Positions 60,915-64,000 of a DNA stretch of 64,000 nt are shown here, piece by piece. The notes beneath the pieces were generated by a model, which did no database searches, had not been told where the DNA came from, and saw only the letters and a program-made list of their open reading frames with translations. A program made the translations under genes and the position numbers. The stretch is from Stutzerimonas stutzeri KOS6 (GTDB lineage Bacteria > Pseudomonadota > Gammaproteobacteria > Pseudomonadales > Pseudomonadaceae). Positions within the stretch are counted from its first letter, which is position 1; the number at the start of each line of letters is the position of its first letter. Where the stretch lies: the NCBI RefSeq assembly GCF_000307775.2, contig NZ_KK020675.1:747281-811280 (forward strand). Reading direction: 5' to 3'.

Positions 60915-61240
60915 TAAGGGGCTCATCTTGATTGATGACAAGTTATTACCGGCAACGCTGATACACTATGTCGCACATGAAATACCCGTTTACATACTGG
61001 CAGGCCTTCAAAGCCAAGACGATCAGCTCGACGACATGAAATAAGCCTCCAGCAGCGAGGCGCGCTGCTCTGCAGCATTTCGCTGGACGCGCAACCGTTT
61101 CCCCGCGGCAGGCGACTGCCGCTTCTTCGCGGTTCCCGACTTGTTTCACCTTCGACAGCCAATCGCCTCCCTGCCAGCCGCCGAGGCTGCATCGCCACGT
61201 CCGCATGCCCGGCAAGGTTCCTCAAGATGGAGTCCCTCCG
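60915..61240 (+). promoter_or_regulatory. Long structured leader region upstream of nhaD
   Basis: This about 325-base gap has no good gene. A TGATACACT extended -10-like box (about 60959-60967) could start the transcript. A 23-codon frame opens from ATG 60968. Strong palindromes include GCGGCAG-GCGA-CTGCCGC at about 61095-61112. These suggest post-transcriptional control of the antiporter gene, but no known ion riboswitch consensus was matched by eye. Confidence 0.35.
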
Positions 61241-62623
61241 ATGTATGCACTCATGGCTGTCGTGTTCGTCATAGGCTACCTATGCATAGCCTTCGAACAT
61301 CCGCTGAAAATAGACAAGGCCGCCGCAGCGATCCTCACCGCGGTGCTGACCTGGACCATCCTGGTGCTGGGTGCCGACCAGATCCTGCCGCTGCTGCAGC
61401 ATGGCAGCCATGACCCGGCGGACTCCTCCGCCGTCGTGGTCGAAGCGCTGCGACATCATCTGGGCGAGGTGTCGGAAATCCTTTTCTTCCTGCTCGGGGC
61501 GATGACCATCGTCGAGCTGATCGACTCCCATGAAGGCTTCAAGGCCATCACCGACCGCATCCAGACGCGCAAGCGCGTGCACCTGTTGTGGATCATCGGC
61601 TTCCTAACCTTCTTTCTGTCCGCAGCGCTGGACAACCTGACCACCACCATCGTCATGGTTTCGCTGCTGCGCAAGCTGATCCGTGGCCGCCCCGAGCGCT
61701 GGCTGTTCGTCGGTGTGGTGGTGATCGCCGCCAACGCCGGTGGAGCCTGGTCGCCGATCGGCGACGTGACCACCACCATGCTCTGGATCGGCAACCAGAT
61801 CACTGCGTCCGGGGTGATCGGCGGGCTGTTCCTGCCGAGCCTGGTGTGCCTGCTGATGCCGCTGATCGTTCTCAGCTTCACCCTGCGCGGCGAAGCACCG
61901 CGGCCGCGCCCGCGAGCTCACCTGGCCGAGAAGAGTCCGCCGTCCACCAGCGTATTCGAGCGCAATCTGGTCCTCGGGCTCGGCCTCGCTGCCCTGCTGT
62001 TCGTCCCAGTGTTCAAGACGGTGACGCACCTGCCCCCGTACATGGGCATCCTCTTCGGTCTCGGCGTACTCTGGGTCACCACCGAGTTCATCCATCGCAA
62101 CAAGAATGCCGAAGACAAGCACCCGCTTTCGGTCGTTGGCGTGCTGCGCAAGGTCGATACTCCCAGCGTACTGTTCTTCCTCGGCATCCTGCTGGCCGTG
62201 TCCAGCCTCGCTACCGCCGGGCATCTGACCCAGGTCGCCACCTTGCTGCGCGAATCGCTGGGCCATATCTACGCGATCAACTACGCCATCGGCCTGCTGT
62301 CTGCGGTGGTCGACAACGTGCCGCTGGTGGCCGGTGCGATGAAGATGTACCCGCTGGTCAGCGACAAGATGCTCGCCACGGCCGCTCCCGCGGAGCTGGA
62401 CTGGATGTCCCAGTTCATCGTCGACGGCAATTTCTGGGAAATGCTGGCCTACTGCGCCGGCACCGGCGGCAGCACGCTGATCATCGGCTCGGCCGCCGGC
62501 GTCGCCGCGATGGGCATGGAAAAAATCAGCTTCACTTGGTACGTCAAGCGCGTCAGCCTGCTGGCCTTCCTCGGTTACACTGCGGGCGCCGCGACCTACA
62601 TCGGCATGCTCGCCCTGCGCTGA
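61241..62623 (+). CDS. nhaD: Na+/H+ antiporter NhaD
   Basis: NhaD exports sodium (and lithium) in exchange for protons and is found in marine and halotolerant gamma-proteobacteria. The 460-residue protein has about 12 membrane helices. Conserved motifs include EILFFLLGAMTIVELIDSHE, SAALDNLTTTIVMVSLLRKL, ANAGGAWSPIGDVTTTMLWI and AVVDNVPLVAGAM. The start is ATG 61241 (MYALMAVVFVIGYLC); ATG 61205 is an upstream option with poorer context. GGAG lies just before the ATG. Confidence 0.93.
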   Translation: MYALMAVVFVIGYLCIAFEHPLKIDKAAAAILTAVLTWTILVLGADQILPLLQHGSHDPADSSAVVVEALRHHLGEVSEILFFLLGAMTIVELIDSHEGFKAITDRIQTRKRVHLLWIIGFLTFFLSAALDNLTTTIVMVSLLRKLIRGRPERWLFVGVVVIAANAGGAWSPIGDVTTTMLWIGNQITASGVIGGLFLPSLVCLLMPLIVLSFTLRGEAPRPRPRAHLAEKSPPSTSVFERNLVLGLGLAALLFVPVFKTVTHLPPYMGILFGLGVLWVTTEFIHRNKNAEDKHPLSVVGVLRKVDTPSVLFFLGILLAVSSLATAGHLTQVATLLRESLGHIYAINYAIGLLSAVVDNVPLVAGAMKMYPLVSDKMLATAAPAELDWMSQFIVDGNFWEMLAYCAGTGGSTLIIGSAAGVAAMGMEKISFTWYVKRVSLLAFLGYTAGAATYIGMLALR

Positions 62624-62694
62624 GCCGCACCCGCCGTCCCTGTCAGGTCGTTGCCGCCGAAAAGCGTTCTCGATGACCTGGCAAGGAGCCCGGC

Positions 62695-62991
62695 ATGACC
62701 GTCAGCAAGACCACAACCAGTTTCTATCGCCGGCTCTATGTCGCCTGGCTGATCGATAGCGGCACCGCCTGCAGCGTCCCGGCGCTGATGGCGGCTACCG
62801 GCATGCCCCGGCGCACCGCCCAGGACACCCTCGCCGCCCTCGCCGACCTGGATATCGACTGCGGCTTCGAGCAGGACGACGGAGAACGGCACAACGCCGG
62901 CCGTTATGCCATCCGCGACTGGGGGCCGATCGACAAGGGCTGGATCGAGCGCAACCTGCCCCGCATCAAATCCATCCTCGCTTATCCCTGA
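62695..62991 (+). CDS. Small winged helix-turn-helix protein
   Basis: The 98-residue protein reads as a helix-turn-helix/winged-helix of the MarR/IclR shape (FYRRLYVAWLIDSGTACSVP, ALMAATGMPRRTAQDTLAAL) with a short wing (DDGERHNAGRYAIRDWGPID). No sensor domain is present, so it may be a structural or accessory DNA-binding protein conserved in pseudomonads. GCAAGGAG stands before ATG 62695. It precedes the SLC13 permease by six bases and is probably coupled with it. Confidence 0.75.
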   Translation: MTVSKTTTSFYRRLYVAWLIDSGTACSVPALMAATGMPRRTAQDTLAALADLDIDCGFEQDDGERHNAGRYAIRDWGPIDKGWIERNLPRIKSILAYP

Positions 62992-62997
62992 CCGGCC

Positions 62998-64000
62998 ATG
63001 AGTGGCGATCTGCTGCTGGTACTCGCCTTGCTGGGCGGCTGCATCGGCCTGTTCGTGCTGAACAGGCCGCGCATGGACGTCGTGGCGGTGCTGGCGATGA
63101 TCGCGCTGCCGCTCACCGGTGTGCTCAGCGTGCAGGAGGCACTGGCCGGTTTCAGCGACCCGAGCGTGGTGCTGATCGCCGCGCTGTTCGTCATCGGCGA
63201 CGGTCTGGTGCGCACCGGCATCGCCTACCGCCTGGGCGACTGGCTGCTGCGCGCCGCCGACAGCAGCGAAACGCGCCTGCTGGTGCTGCTGATGCTGGCC
63301 GTTGCCGGGCTCGGCTCGGTGATGAGCTCCACCGGCGTGGTGGCCATCTTCATTCCTGTGGTGCTGGGCATCGCCAATCGCATGAAAGTGTCGCCGCGAC
63401 GCCTGCTGATGCCGCTGGCCTTTGCCGGCCTCATCAGCGGCATGCTGACCCTGGTGGCGACGCCACCGAACCTGGTGGTCAACAGCGAGCTGCGCCGCGC
63501 CGGCCTCGACGGCTTCGCCTTCTTCGACTTCACGCCCATCGGCCTGGCGATCCTGCTTCTCGGAGTCGGCTACATGCTGCTGGCGCGTCGCTGGCTCGGC
63601 TCAGACAAGCACGGCCCGGCCATGGAACCGCGGCACACCCTGGCCGATCTCGCACGCGACTACCGACTGGACGAGCGCGAGCGGCGCTTGCGGGTACTGC
63701 CAGGGTCGATCCTGGCCAACCAGGCGCTGGACGCCCTGCGGCTGCGCAGCGAATACGGCATCAACGTGATTGCGGTGGAACGGCATGACCGCTTTCGCAA
63801 CCTCCTGCTGATGGCCACAGGCAATACCGAGCTGTTCGTCGGCGACGTGCTGCTGGTGGACCTGGCCAGCCCTGCCATCGGCCTGCTCGGCGCCTACCGG
63901 GAGCTCGGCCTGCAGCCGCTGCAGCTCAGAACCTCCTACTATGCCGACCATGCCCGCGAGCTTGGCCTGGCGGAAGTCGCCCTGCCGCCGGATTCGCGCC
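62998..64000 (+). CDS. SLC13-family permease with TrkA-C domain (3' end outside window)
   Basis: The frame opens at ATG 62998 and runs off the window after 334 codons. Visible are membrane helices (LLLVLALLGGCIGLFVL, VLIAALFVIGDGLV, VLLMLAVAGLGSVMSSTGVV) and the family motif TPPNLVVNSELRRAGLDGFA. A TrkA-C-like soluble domain then starts near residue 225 (RLRVLPGSILANQALDALRL). It resembles SLC13/DASS or CitMHS sodium-coupled anion permeases. Substrate is not determined. It may be co-transcribed with the winged-helix gene. Confidence 0.85.
   Translation, partial: MSGDLLLVLALLGGCIGLFVLNRPRMDVVAVLAMIALPLTGVLSVQEALAGFSDPSVVLIAALFVIGDGLVRTGIAYRLGDWLLRAADSSETRLLVLLMLAVAGLGSVMSSTGVVAIFIPVVLGIANRMKVSPRRLLMPLAFAGLISGMLTLVATPPNLVVNSELRRAGLDGFAFFDFTPIGLAILLLGVGYMLLARRWLGSDKHGPAMEPRHTLADLARDYRLDERERRLRVLPGSILANQALDALRLRSEYGINVIAVERHDRFRNLLLMATGNTELFVGDVLLVDLASPAIGLLGAYRELGLQPLQLRTSYYADHARELGLAEVALPPDSR

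Overview
The window looks like the chromosome of a Pseudomonas sensu lato species, most plausibly of the stutzeri (Stutzerimonas) group. The reasons are the high GC content, a gene order that follows the P. aeruginosa PAO1 core from guaA/guaB to valS as I remember it, and signature genes such as oprC, pilF and the iscR-iscX/ndk/rlmN/pilF/rodZ/ispG/hisS/yfgM/bamB/der run. No database search was possible, so family assignments rest on motifs and protein resemblance.

Positions 1-7.6 kb are accessory DNA. They hold the 3' end of a vgrG, a DUF4123 adaptor, a large VasX-like type VI secretion effector and two small membrane proteins that are probably immunity proteins. This is followed by a decayed hicBA toxin-antitoxin pair and a P4-type tyrosine integrase facing away from the 3' end of guaA, a known island integration hotspot. 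Parts of this segment have clearly lower GC than the core.

Positions 7.6-27.7 kb are core metabolism and envelope genes: guaB-guaA, a zinc-ribbon protein, xseA, an M23 peptidase, an isochorismatase-like hydrolase, an MscS-type channel, the copper receptor oprC with a DUF2946 partner, leuA, a zinc alcohol dehydrogenase, an EamA transporter, endonuclease I, two small membrane proteins, an aminotransferase/omega-amidase pair and a long-form cysE.

Positions 27.8-43.6 kb form a long minus-strand block. Read in transcription order it runs trmJ-cysE, the isc iron-sulfur operon (iscR S U A hscB hscA fdx iscX), then ndk, rlmN, pilF, rodZ-like, ispG, hisS, yfgM, bamB and der. A well-placed IscR-box/promoter overlap precedes iscR.

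Positions 44.5-64 kb hold suhB, a glycine-zipper protein, the queA-tgt-yajC-secD-secF run, tRNA-Leu(CAA), a cold-shock gene, an RDD protein, the lptF-lptG lipopolysaccharide exporter pair, pepA-holC-valS, the Na+/H+ antiporter nhaD with a long leader, a small winged-helix protein and the start of an SLC13-type permease cut by the window end.

The most interesting material is the type VI effector/immunity cassette, the guaA-linked integrase with its repeat-rich control region, the doubly frameshifted hicBA remnant and several structured leaders (leuA, ndk, nhaD, bamB-der).
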